The notes under the pieces are model-generated. The model saw nothing but the letters and a program-made list of their open reading frames with translations, was not told the origin of the DNA and did not search any database. Shown here piece after piece: positions 16,710 through 25,220 of a DNA stretch of 64,000 nucleotides (position 1 is its first letter; each line of letters starts with the position of its first letter). The stretch lies in assembly GCF_000223375.1 (NCBI RefSeq), contig NC_017384.1, positions 2,110,501-2,174,500 on the forward strand, in the 5' to 3' direction. The stretch comes from Ketogulonicigenium vulgare WSH-001 (GTDB taxonomy: Bacteria; Pseudomonadota; Alphaproteobacteria; Rhodobacterales; Rhodobacteraceae). Position numbers and translations under genes: made by a program.

Positions 16710-18078
16710 CCAGCAGCGGCGCGATATCCTGCGCCACTTGCCAGGTCTGGCTGCGGATATCGGGCACGGCGGTAATCTCCCAAAACGCCGAGCGCGTGAC
16801 CGGGCCCACCGCCAGAATATGCGCGGCGGATGTACCATCCTTGCCCCGCAGGTGGCAGTCGGCGTCAACATCGGGGCTGATCCCCAACGGATCGACGCGC
16901 AGCACACCTTGCCCGAACAGATCCGCCATCAGCGGGCTGGCATGGGCGGCGGGATCATTGCGGATGCCGCGACAGTCGATGATCGCGGCGGCAGGCAGCG
17001 AAATCTCGTCCCTTTGGCCGCGCGGGCGCAGGCGGGCGATCACCTGCCCTGCCGAGCGCTCGGCCCCCAGATAGGCGGCACGCAACTGGGTCAACTGCCC
17101 GCGCGCCATCGCCGCCGAGATCGTCGTGTCCGAGGCCTCGGGGATACGATGGCGGTGCACATCCCACCAGACATCCGCATGTTTCAAAAGCCGCTTGCGC
17201 GCTGCAAGGTCGAGGCTGGCCCAGATGCGGCGCACATAGGGGCGAATGCCGTCCACCGCATCGCGCCATGTGCCGCCCTGCGCCTCGGCCCGTCGCGCCT
17301 GTGCGCGGGCAAAGGCGAAAAGTTGGCTGGCTGTGCCGCCAAATGGTACATCACTTTCAGCGATCTCCAGCGGCGCGGCCGGGCGGTGCGGGCGCGGCAT
17401 CTGACCCCGGCGCGAAACGGTCACAATTGGACCACGGTGGCCCGACTTCAACAGCGACAGCACCTGATCCACCATCGACAGGCCCGATCCGATGATCACC
17501 ACGCGACCCTCTTGATCATCGACCGACACGTTGTCCCATGCGCTAGCGGCCAACCCGTCGCCCGTGCCGGGCACCACATGCCCCGTCGCCAGCACGGCAC
17601 GATCCGCCACAAGGCTTGCGCCATCATCCAGCCGCGCGACAACGCCTGCCGCCCCCTCGCGCAGCGCGACGGCCCGCGCGCGCCGCCAGATCAGCCGCCC
17701 ATCCGCCAAAGGCGCGGCCACCAGATCCGCCAGATAGGCCCCGTAAACCATGCGCGGCACAAAGCTGTGGTCATCATAGCCCGCATAGGCGGGGCGCGCC
17801 GCCAGCCAGTCGGCGAAGTGATGCGGCTGGTCGGGAAAGGCGCTCATATTATGGACGCGGGTGTTCAGCAGGTGGTCGGGATCGGTCGTCGCATAGGCGA
17901 TGCCCTGACCCAGAGCCACCGTCGGCTCGACGATCGTGACCGCACCCTTTGGCGCATCGCCCATGTGATGCAGCACATGCGCCGCCAGCAAAACGCCGCT
18001 TGCGCCGCCGCCAATGATCAGCAGGGCAGTCTTGGCATCTGCGCCCTCGGTCCGGTCGAGCATCTGAACATCCTTCAT
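16693..18078 (-). CDS. FAD/NAD(P)-binding protein (NAD_binding_9 type)
   Basis: 461 residues. The N-terminal dinucleotide fold is LLIIGGGASGVLLAAHVL (key GGGASG), followed by QGIAYATTDPDHLLNTRVHNMSAFPD, whose parts AYATxDPxHLLN and MSAFPD are typical of this uncharacterised flavoprotein family. A second Rossmann motif VVIIGSGLSMVDQ is near 200. No partner is visible. The start at 18078 has AAAGG 10 nt upstream; a second ATG at 18063 with AAGGA 7 nt upstream is equally possible. Divergent from the capsule permease. Role unknown. Confidence 0.8.
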   Translation of the reverse strand: MKDVQMLDRTEGADAKTALLIIGGGASGVLLAAHVLHHMGDAPKGAVTIVEPTVALGQGIAYATTDPDHLLNTRVHNMSAFPDQPHHFADWLAARPAYAGYDDHSFVPRMVYGAYLADLVAAPLADGRLIWRRARAVALREGAAGVVARLDDGASLVADRAVLATGHVVPGTGDGLAASAWDNVSVDDQEGRVVIIGSGLSMVDQVLSLLKSGHRGPIVTVSRRGQMPRPHRPAAPLEIAESDVPFGGTASQLFAFARAQARRAEAQGGTWRDAVDGIRPYVRRIWASLDLAARKRLLKHADVWWDVHRHRIPEASDTTISAAMARGQLTQLRAAYLGAERSAGQVIARLRPRGQRDEISLPAAAIIDCRGIRNDPAAHASPLMADLFGQGVLRVDPLGISPDVDADCHLRGKDGTSAAHILAVGPVTRSAFWEITAVPDIRSQTWQVAQDIAPLLVKARI

Positions 18079-18231
18079 TCACGACAGCCTTTCGCACATT
18101 GATTGCCGATCAAAGACTAGCGTGCAAGCGCAAGTCTGGATAGTCGATAAGTATCGTCGTGATAAAATGGACGCCGCCACTTTTCGCGCCGCATCAACCT
18201 GTTGCTAAGATATTGCGACGATGTTCAGACT

Positions 18232-19032
18232 ATGGCGCATCCTGTCTTTTCCTCTGTTTTGCCCGCCGCACGGGTGATTTTCGCGCTGATCTTGCGCGAC
18301 ATGAGCGCGACTTACGGTCGCTCGTATCTGGGCTATGCCTGGGCCTATCTTGCGCCTTTTGGGATTATCACCCTATTGGCGATTGGTTTTGCACTGATTA
18401 TCCCGACGCCGCCGCTGGGGCGGGATTTCCTGCTGTTCTATGCGACCGGCTTTTTGCCGTTCGAGATGTTCTTTCAATTGTCGCAGCGCCTGAAGGACAG
18501 TTTGCGATTCTCGCGCGCGATCCTCAGCTATCCGCGCATCACATGGATGGATCTGGTGATCGCGCGACTGGCGCTGCACGGGATCACGCAACTGGCTGTG
18601 TTTTGCGCCGTGATCGGCGTGATTATGGCCACGCGCGATACCGGCGCAGCGCTGGCCCCCGCGGCCATTGCCAGCGCGCTGGGGCTGACTGCAGCGCTAG
18701 GCTTTGGCATCGGGCTGATGAATGCGGCGCTGATCGCGTATTTCCCCAGCTGGGATCGGATATGGGGGGTGCTGTCGCGGCCCCTGATCTTTGCCTCGGG
18801 CGTGTTCTTTTTATACGAGGGCTTGCCCCCCGCCGCGCTGACCGGGCCCTTGGGGTTGATCCTGTGGCTGAACCCGCTGCTGCATATCACAGGCCTGATG
18901 CGGCAGGGGTTTTACGCCGAATACAGTGGTGATTTCATTGCACCGCTTTATGTGGCGGCACTGGCGATGACGGCAATTGCGATGGGTCTGGCACTGCTGC
19001 GCTATGGCTATGCAAAGGCCGTCGCGCGATGA
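18232..19032 (+). CDS. Polysaccharide ABC exporter permease (KpsM/Wzm type)
   Basis: 266 residues with about six membrane spans, the ABC-2 permease layout. The DMSATYGRSYLGYAWAYLAPF segment near residue 25 (key YGRSxLGYxWAxLxP) is the usual N-terminal signature of KpsM/Wzm/RfbA permeases. Expected to move a capsule or other surface polysaccharide across the inner membrane together with the ATPase at 27742-28404, which is unusually far away (8.7 kb). ATG 18232 is chosen over TTG 18202, which overlaps no recognisable family sequence. The next gene overlaps by four bases. Confidence 0.85.
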   Translation: MAHPVFSSVLPAARVIFALILRDMSATYGRSYLGYAWAYLAPFGIITLLAIGFALIIPTPPLGRDFLLFYATGFLPFEMFFQLSQRLKDSLRFSRAILSYPRITWMDLVIARLALHGITQLAVFCAVIGVIMATRDTGAALAPAAIASALGLTAALGFGIGLMNAALIAYFPSWDRIWGVLSRPLIFASGVFFLYEGLPPAALTGPLGLILWLNPLLHITGLMRQGFYAEYSGDFIAPLYVAALAMTAIAMGLALLRYGYAKAVAR

Positions 19033-19547
19033 GGATGCCATTGGCCGTATGGCGCCTTTACCGCCAAGCGCTGCCCCAGCGCGCGCTGCATCGGCCGCGC
19101 CTGCAACCCGGCCCGATCCGCAGCATCAGGCTGCACGCTGATCCTAGTGGCAATTACCAGATCCGCTGGTCCAGCCCGGCGCGGCGCGTGATCGAGCTGG
19201 AGGTGAATTGCATGACGCCCGGCGCATGGCTGGGCCTGCATCTGCCTTTTCGCGTGTCGCTTTTCAGGCCAAAGGCGGGGATTGCGTTCGCGCTGCGGGC
19301 GGCGGCCATCCCGCCCCTGCCCGTTTATGCGGTGCTGCGCGTGCCACAGGGCGGCGCGCGATTTCGCGACATCCCCTTTGATCGCCCGGCCTTGGTGCTG
19401 CCTCAGACAGGGTATCACTTCGGCGCCTGCTCCGACCCGCTCCCCCTCAGCCGCTGGCGCGAGTTCATCTTGTTTCTTCCGCCCGCGCAGGATTTTTGCC
19501 TGACGTTGCATGATCTGCAATTGGGACATTTACCGGGGCGCCAATAG
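19029..19547 (+). CDS. Conserved-looking protein of unknown function in the capsule locus
   Basis: 172 residues, basic at the N-terminus, with a predicted mostly beta-strand middle (IRLHADPSGNYQIRW..., IELEVNCMTPGAWLGLHLPF). No signal peptide or membrane segment. I do not recognise the family. The ATG overlaps the permease stop (ATGA) and its own stop touches the start of the next glycosyltransferase gene (TAGATG), so it is translated as the middle of a three-gene unit and probably acts in glycan synthesis or export. Confidence 0.7.
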   Translation: MRMPLAVWRLYRQALPQRALHRPRLQPGPIRSIRLHADPSGNYQIRWSSPARRVIELEVNCMTPGAWLGLHLPFRVSLFRPKAGIAFALRAAAIPPLPVYAVLRVPQGGARFRDIPFDRPALVLPQTGYHFGACSDPLPLSRWREFILFLPPAQDFCLTLHDLQLGHLPGRQ

Positions 19548-21275
19548 ATGCGTGCGCGCGATATTGCGGTGGTCGTGCCGGTTCACAATGATCCGCAAGG
19601 TCTGGCCCGCCTGTTACCGCAATTAAAGCCGTTCAATTTCGGTCAAACCGTGCTTGTCGACGATGGCTCCTCGCCGCCCGTGGCAGCCCGCGGCGTCCTG
19701 CGTAGCAGCGACATTGCCACGGGTCCGGGCAGCGCGCGCGACCTTGGCCTTGCGCAGGTCAAAAAGCCCTATGTCCTGTTCTTGGATTCGGATGACCAGA
19801 TTCTTGCGCCGTTTGGACAGCTACTGCGCGACCTGCAAAACCAGCCTTTTGATATTTGCCTGTTCCAGCATGATGAGGGCGCGGGCCACTTGCCACCCCA
19901 TGATCAAGAGATCTGGAGCGCCCTACGCCTTGGCATTCAGGCCGTGCAGCAGGTGCCGCTGGCTGCGCTGCCTAGCCTTGCGCAGGTACAGAATTACCCG
20001 TGGAACCGCCTGTATCGGACGGGGTTTTTGCGCGCGCATCAGATCCGCCACGGCGCGACATTCCTGCACGAGGATATACGCCCCCATTGGCATGCCTTTT
20101 CACGCGCACAAAAGGTTTTGGTCAGCGATCATATCTGCGTGCTGCACCATCCGGGCCGATTGACGGCTATTGGGGACAAGCGCCGCCTGCAATACCGTGA
20201 CGCACTGGCCGAGACCGCCCCGCTTTTACCCGACGGCGACTGGCGGCGCAGTTTCGCAGGATTTGCGGCCAATTTACACCAATGGGCGATGACGCAGATG
20301 GCACCCGCACCGCCGATCATATCGCGTGCGCCACTGCGCCTCAAACCCGTGGGGCCACATCGGGCGTTTATGCCGCCCGCTTATGCGGCACTGCGCCCTT
20401 ATTGGGGTGATAGGATTGCAATCACCACAGACGGACCCTTTGATCTGCAGCTCATCGCGCATCCCCATGACGCGCAGATGGTCGTGCCCAAGCCAACCCT
20501 GCTGCTATCAGAGGAGCCGTTCTGGGATTTGCTGCATAATCCCCACCCTGACATGCTAGACGTGACATTGCCCGGCGCGATTGGCGCCCTGAGCGTGGCG
20601 CAGATCACCCATGCCAATTCCGATGTCTACGCGCCCGACGGCCTGCCGTATTTCCCGCTGACGGATCACGGCTTTGAACAGACCTACCGCCAATTGTTCG
20701 CCCGCAATGCCAAGCGTAGCGCGCAAGATTGGCTGGACCTGTGGGCCCAAGCCAAATGGCACTTTGCCTTTGCCATCGCCCACCGACCCGAGGCGTTTAA
20801 CGACATCGCCCATAGTGGCCTGCGCGGCCTGTCTGCCCGGCGCACAGGGCTGGCCTTGCATCACCGCGGCCCAAGGACAGTGATCTTCGGCACCGGTTGG
20901 GCCGGCGCGGGCCAGCGCAGCAGCGCGTGGCACCAGACGAAAATCGCGCGCCTTGATGGCCGCGCACGGGTGATATCGGCGATCGAAAATACTCTGCACC
21001 CTCATTACCTATCCGAAAAGCTATTTGACGCAATGGCTTGCGGCGCGCTGCCGCTGGTGATCGCGCCGCCAGATCACGCAGCCCATCGCCTCGGGCTGCC
21101 CCCCAGCGTTCTATGTGATCCGGGCGTGATCCCTGACGCGACACTTGGCCTGGCGCGCGATTACAGCCGCGCGCAGCAGCGCCTTGCCGCGCTGTGGCGC
21201 GATCCCGCCCGGATCGCAGCCGCCCGCGCCCGCTTTGCCGCGCGGATCGGCGCGCAGATCCTGGCCCGCGCCTAG
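19548..21275 (+). CDS. Two-module glycosyltransferase: GT2 domain plus GT10-like fucosyltransferase domain
   Basis: 575 residues. The first ~250 are a GT-A family 2 module: IAVVVPVHNDP at the start, VLVDDGSSPP and the metal-binding LFLDSDDQ. The second half does not match GT2; its C-terminal IENTLHPHYLSEKLFDAMACGALPLV (key YLSEKLFDAMACG) resembles the alpha-1,3-fucosyltransferase (GT10) motif that contacts the GDP-sugar. One chain may thus add two different sugars to the capsule repeat. The stop TAG shares the palindrome CTAG with the stop of the convergent LysR gene. Confidence 0.8.
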   Translation: MRARDIAVVVPVHNDPQGLARLLPQLKPFNFGQTVLVDDGSSPPVAARGVLRSSDIATGPGSARDLGLAQVKKPYVLFLDSDDQILAPFGQLLRDLQNQPFDICLFQHDEGAGHLPPHDQEIWSALRLGIQAVQQVPLAALPSLAQVQNYPWNRLYRTGFLRAHQIRHGATFLHEDIRPHWHAFSRAQKVLVSDHICVLHHPGRLTAIGDKRRLQYRDALAETAPLLPDGDWRRSFAGFAANLHQWAMTQMAPAPPIISRAPLRLKPVGPHRAFMPPAYAALRPYWGDRIAITTDGPFDLQLIAHPHDAQMVVPKPTLLLSEEPFWDLLHNPHPDMLDVTLPGAIGALSVAQITHANSDVYAPDGLPYFPLTDHGFEQTYRQLFARNAKRSAQDWLDLWAQAKWHFAFAIAHRPEAFNDIAHSGLRGLSARRTGLALHHRGPRTVIFGTGWAGAGQRSSAWHQTKIARLDGRARVISAIENTLHPHYLSEKLFDAMACGALPLVIAPPDHAAHRLGLPPSVLCDPGVIPDATLGLARDYSRAQQRLAALWRDPARIAAARARFAARIGAQILARA

Positions 21276-22204
21276 CCCAAATGCGGCAGCGCTGCCGCGA
21301 CCGGATCAATGCGCGCACGCGCGGCGTTGCCCAACGCCTCGACCAATCCAGCATAGGCCTGAATGCGCAGATGCGTCTGCGGGATCAGGGCGACAAGGCG
21401 GCGGGGCGGCAGATCGTCAATCACTTGCACCCGCAGCCCCGTGCTGCGCTGGCTATCAAGGCAGGACACCAGCGGCGCCACGCAGCGCCCCAGCCCCTCT
21501 TCGGCAAAGCGCACGGCGGTCTCATAGCTGCGCAGATGCATCAGGCTACGCGCGCGCGGGAAACGTCGCGCAAACCATTGCGCCACGCGCTGTGATCCCG
21601 CCGATCCCAGATCGACATGCAAAAATGGCAGATCATCGGGCGCGTCCGGCGGGCTGACCAGCACGGTCGGGTCCAGATAGATCGGCATCTGTGTAAAGCC
21701 CGCCGACATTTCCGGCACGGTATTTGCGCCCAGCACGCCCATATGCGCCGTGCGCTGATACAGCAGGTTCACGATCTCGGCGGGCGAATGTTCGTGGCCA
21801 TCGACATTCGCACCGGGAAAGGCGCGCCGCAGCTCGGCCATCGCGGGGGGCAACAGCAGACGCATCACCGATGGCACCCCCGCCACGCGCAGCTGCACCG
21901 GGCGGTCGACGGTCAGACTGTCCATCGTGGTGGTGAAATCGTCGAATTCGGACAGCACGGCATCGGCCTTGCGCAGCAGCGCCTCGCCCGCGTCGGTCAG
22001 CACCAGCGCGCCGCCCGTGCGCAAAAACAGCGGCGTGCCGACCAGCGACTCGAGCCCGGCGACAAGCTGCGACAGCGTCGGCTGCGCCACGCCCATCTGG
22101 CGCGCGGCCTCGGTCATATTGCCCAGATGCGCGACCACCGAAAACGCCTGAAGTTTGCGTAAGGTTAATTCGCTATGCAGCGCCGCCGCGCGCGATTTGG
22201 CCAT
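21272..22204 (-). CDS. LysR-family transcriptional regulator
   Basis: 310 residues from ATG 22204, with AGGAC before it; the longer frame to 22261 is not needed. The helix-turn-helix spans ~20-75: LRKLQAFSVVAHLGNMTEAARQMGVAQPTLSQ, with EAARQMGVAQPTLSQLVAGLE as core (given here as AARQMGVAQPTLSQ). The remainder is a periplasmic-binding-protein-like effector domain. Divergent from the RTX protein gene with 167 bases between starts, so the RTX gene is the obvious candidate target. Ligand unknown. Confidence 0.9.
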   Translation of the reverse strand: MAKSRAAALHSELTLRKLQAFSVVAHLGNMTEAARQMGVAQPTLSQLVAGLESLVGTPLFLRTGGALVLTDAGEALLRKADAVLSEFDDFTTTMDSLTVDRPVQLRVAGVPSVMRLLLPPAMAELRRAFPGANVDGHEHSPAEIVNLLYQRTAHMGVLGANTVPEMSAGFTQMPIYLDPTVLVSPPDAPDDLPFLHVDLGSAGSQRVAQWFARRFPRARSLMHLRSYETAVRFAEEGLGRCVAPLVSCLDSQRSTGLRVQVIDDLPPRRLVALIPQTHLRIQAYAGLVEALGNAARARIDPVAAALPHLG

Positions 22205-22284
22205 AGTCTGTCCTGTTTTTCCTGCTGCATCAAAGCGTTGGAAAGCGCGGCCCCGCAGCATCGATCCGCACGCAGAATTCCTGC

Positions 22285-22298
22285 CTGATTTAAATCAA
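22285..22298. promoter_or_regulatory. FNR/FnrL-like palindrome between lysR and the RTX gene
   Basis: CTGATTTAAATCAA matches the FNR/CRP-type consensus TTGAT-N4-ATCAA at nine of ten defined positions; its core TGATTTAAATCA is a perfect 12-bp palindrome. It lies about 75 bases before the RTX start codon. It could instead be the LysR operator. Confidence 0.5.
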
Positions 22299-22371
22299 AG
22301 ACGATAGATCAATTCATTGCATGTGACCACGCCCGGCCTGAAACCAAAGGGGCCACCCGAGGAGACTGGCC

Positions 22372-25191
22372 ATGCCGCTGCCGCAATTCATCGCCCGCAC
22401 CCCGATCCTCAGCAGCCCAGACGGGCCGCCCGCCCTGACGGTCGGGTCATTGGTGGCGCTGAACGGTTTCATCTACAGCACAGGTGCACATGATGGCGCG
22501 CTGACGCGCTGGTCCATTGGCGCGGATGGTGCGCTAGAGGTGGGGCAGACCGGCACATCCGGCGATGCAGCGCGGCTGCTGGGGGGCACAATGGCCGCGG
22601 GTGTCGCGCTGCCAATCGTCCTGACCGGGGGCACGCTGTCGATCGGGGCGCATCTGGTCAGCCCCCTCGTTGCGGTCGCGGCAATGACAGCGGTCAGCGC
22701 GCCGTTGGCAGATGGTCAGGCGTTGTATTTCGCAGCAGCAGGCGGCGGGGTGTTGCAGATCACGTTGAATGCGGCGGGCCTGCCCATCGGCCAAAGCCTC
22801 ACCCGTGACACGGATGAGATTTTCGCGGGCGATCTACAGACACTGCATAGCTTTACCAGCGATGGCACCGCCTATCTTGCTGGCGCCAGCAGCCAGGACA
22901 CCGGCCTCAGCCTGTGGCGCATCCAAAGCGACGGCAGCCTGGTCGAGGCCTCCTCCATCGGGCCTGATACGGGTCTGTGGATCGCCGCGCCGACAGCCAT
23001 TGAAACACTGGTCGTTGCGGGCGAGACCTATCTGCTGGTCGGCGCGGCGGGCAGCAGCTCAATCTCGGTGCTGCATCTGGATGCGGGCGGCGGTCTGACA
23101 TTGACAGATCACGTTCTGGATGACCGCAATAGCCGCTTTGACACGCTACAAGCCATGACAGCTGTGACCCATCAGGGCCAAAGCTATGTCATCGCAGGGG
23201 GCGGCGATGACGGCTTTACCATCTTTCAACTCCTGCCCGGCGGTCGGCTGATCGCCCGCGCGCATGTCCCCGACACGATCGAGGCCGGGCTGCAAAACAT
23301 CACGGCCATCACGGCAAGCAGCGGCGCAGATGACATCACCTTTCACATCGCATCAGGGGTCGAGGGAGGTATTTCAACCTTTCGCTGGGCGCCGGACGGC
23401 ACCACCACCACAAATGGCCGCGCCGGAGGATTAGGCGATGACGTGATCGTTGATCCGGGCGGCGCACGTGCCTTTACCGGTGGCGCGGGGGCCGATCTGT
23501 TTGTCATCGCTGCCGGTCGTCAGGTCAAAAGCATCACTGACTTTACCTTGGGCGAGGATCGGATCGATCTGTCGAAATGGGGCATGATCCGCAGTCTGGA
23601 TCAACTGACCCTGACCACGACCGAGACCGGATTTCAGGTCAGCTATGGCAATTTCAATCTGACTGTTCACAGCGCCAACGGCCAGCCGATCGACATCGCG
23701 AATCTAAGCATCACCGACCTGATCAATCTGACCCACATCCCCCCAACCTTGCCCAAAACCAATGTTGCAGTCCCCAGCGCCGCGTCCGAAGACATGCTGA
23801 TCGGTACCGGTGGCCATGATGTGCTGCAGGCCGGCGATGGTGGCGTTACGGTCTATGCGCTAGAGGGGAATGACATTGTAATCGGCGGCGCGGGCAATGA
23901 CATTCTGATCGGCGGCCTTGGCAATGATCACCTCGAGGGGGTGGCCGGCAATAATTACATCTTTGGCGGCCCGGGCAACAATATGATCATCGGCGGCACC
24001 GGCAATGACATTCTGGTCGGCGGCGCTGGCAGCAATACGATCATCGCCGGGGGCGGCAATAATATCATTTACGACGGTGCGGGGCCCGATCGCATGGTCA
24101 GCGGTCCGGGGGCGAACCTGTTCGTATTGATGCGCGACAGCCAACCTGACGTGATCGAAGGATTTCAGCTCGGCAAAGATCGCATAGACCTGTCCAGCTG
24201 GGGTGCCAGTGGAATTGCAGCACTGAACATCAGCCAGACCGCAAGCGGCGCGATCATCCGCTTTGGCGCCGAGCTGCTCGAGATTTTCACCGCCGATCAA
24301 AAGCCACTGGATCTGGCGGCGCTCAACTATGACGATCTGTTCGCCACCGCGCTGCCCGCACCTTTGCCGCCGGTGCAAGCGACGCGGGGGCAGAATTTTG
24401 GCGGCACCTCGGCCTCGGACAGTCTGGCAGGCACGCAGTTCAACGACACATTGCGCGGCTATGGTGGCAATGACGTGCTGTTCGGCTGGGACGGGGACGA
24501 CACGCTTTATGGCAATGCGGGGAATGACTGGCTGATCGGCGGGCGCGGCGCGGATACAATGTATGGCGGCGTGGGCGATGACAATTACCATGTCGATGAC
24601 CCTGGCGATATGGTGATCGAGAACCCGGACCAAGGCAATGACACCGTCTATGCCGAGATCACCTATACCCTGCCTGCCAATGTCGAGAATTTGCGCCTGC
24701 TGGGCGATGCCAATCTGAATGGCTATGGCAACGAGCTGGATAATCTGCTGGTCGGCAATTACGGCGACAACTATCTGGAAGGTGGCGCCGGGAATGACTG
24801 GCTGGCGGCAAAGGCGGGGTCGAATATCCTCTATGGCGGCCCAGGCCGCGATTGGTTGGTCGGGGGAACCGGGCCTGATATCTTCCTGTACAAGGATATC
24901 GCCGACAGCCCGCCGGGCCAGAGCACGCGTGATCTGATCAATAACTTTACCCGCGGCCAGGATCGCATCGACCTGTCTGCCATCGATGCCGATCAATTGG
25001 CGGATGGGCACCAAAGTTTTACCTTTATCGGGGCAAACGCATTCTCTGGCATGGCGGGCGAGTTACGTTATGCGACGTGGAACCAAGGCTGGCTGATCAT
25101 CGAGGCGGATGTCACCGGCGATGGCTCTGCCGATATGCAGATCTTTGTGAACCTCTTAAACGAAATCGGGGCCGAGGATTTCATCCTCTAG
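22372..25191 (+). CDS. Secreted RTX calcium-binding protein with N-terminal propeller-like region
   Basis: 939 residues, no classical signal peptide. Residues ~1-345 contain repeated short blocks resembling beta-propeller blades (for example AAPTAIETLVVAGETYLLVGAAG). RTX nonapeptide blocks follow at ~352-378, ~479-583, ~678-746 and ~795-840 (GGxGxDxLx words such as GGAGNDILIGG). The last ~60 residues, with FIGANAFSGMAGELRY, GDGSADMQI and the end DFIL, match the C-terminus of type I secreted peptidase/adhesin-like proteins. Expected to be exported by a type I system (not in the window) and to fold with Ca2+ outside. Many middle repeats have Asn instead of the Ca-binding Asp. Confidence 0.85.
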   Translation: MPLPQFIARTPILSSPDGPPALTVGSLVALNGFIYSTGAHDGALTRWSIGADGALEVGQTGTSGDAARLLGGTMAAGVALPIVLTGGTLSIGAHLVSPLVAVAAMTAVSAPLADGQALYFAAAGGGVLQITLNAAGLPIGQSLTRDTDEIFAGDLQTLHSFTSDGTAYLAGASSQDTGLSLWRIQSDGSLVEASSIGPDTGLWIAAPTAIETLVVAGETYLLVGAAGSSSISVLHLDAGGGLTLTDHVLDDRNSRFDTLQAMTAVTHQGQSYVIAGGGDDGFTIFQLLPGGRLIARAHVPDTIEAGLQNITAITASSGADDITFHIASGVEGGISTFRWAPDGTTTTNGRAGGLGDDVIVDPGGARAFTGGAGADLFVIAAGRQVKSITDFTLGEDRIDLSKWGMIRSLDQLTLTTTETGFQVSYGNFNLTVHSANGQPIDIANLSITDLINLTHIPPTLPKTNVAVPSAASEDMLIGTGGHDVLQAGDGGVTVYALEGNDIVIGGAGNDILIGGLGNDHLEGVAGNNYIFGGPGNNMIIGGTGNDILVGGAGSNTIIAGGGNNIIYDGAGPDRMVSGPGANLFVLMRDSQPDVIEGFQLGKDRIDLSSWGASGIAALNISQTASGAIIRFGAELLEIFTADQKPLDLAALNYDDLFATALPAPLPPVQATRGQNFGGTSASDSLAGTQFNDTLRGYGGNDVLFGWDGDDTLYGNAGNDWLIGGRGADTMYGGVGDDNYHVDDPGDMVIENPDQGNDTVYAEITYTLPANVENLRLLGDANLNGYGNELDNLLVGNYGDNYLEGGAGNDWLAAKAGSNILYGGPGRDWLVGGTGPDIFLYKDIADSPPGQSTRDLINNFTRGQDRIDLSAIDADQLADGHQSFTFIGANAFSGMAGELRYATWNQGWLIIEADVTGDGSADMQIFVNLLNEIGAEDFIL

Positions 25192-25220
25192 CCCCGACAT
25201 TTTTACCGTAAATCCAGCGC

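Noticed and set aside
23808-24890. Possible tandem DNA repeat or CRISPR-like array
   Set aside because: The repetitiveness is protein-level (RTX nonapeptides); the DNA words are not identical and there are no spacers.
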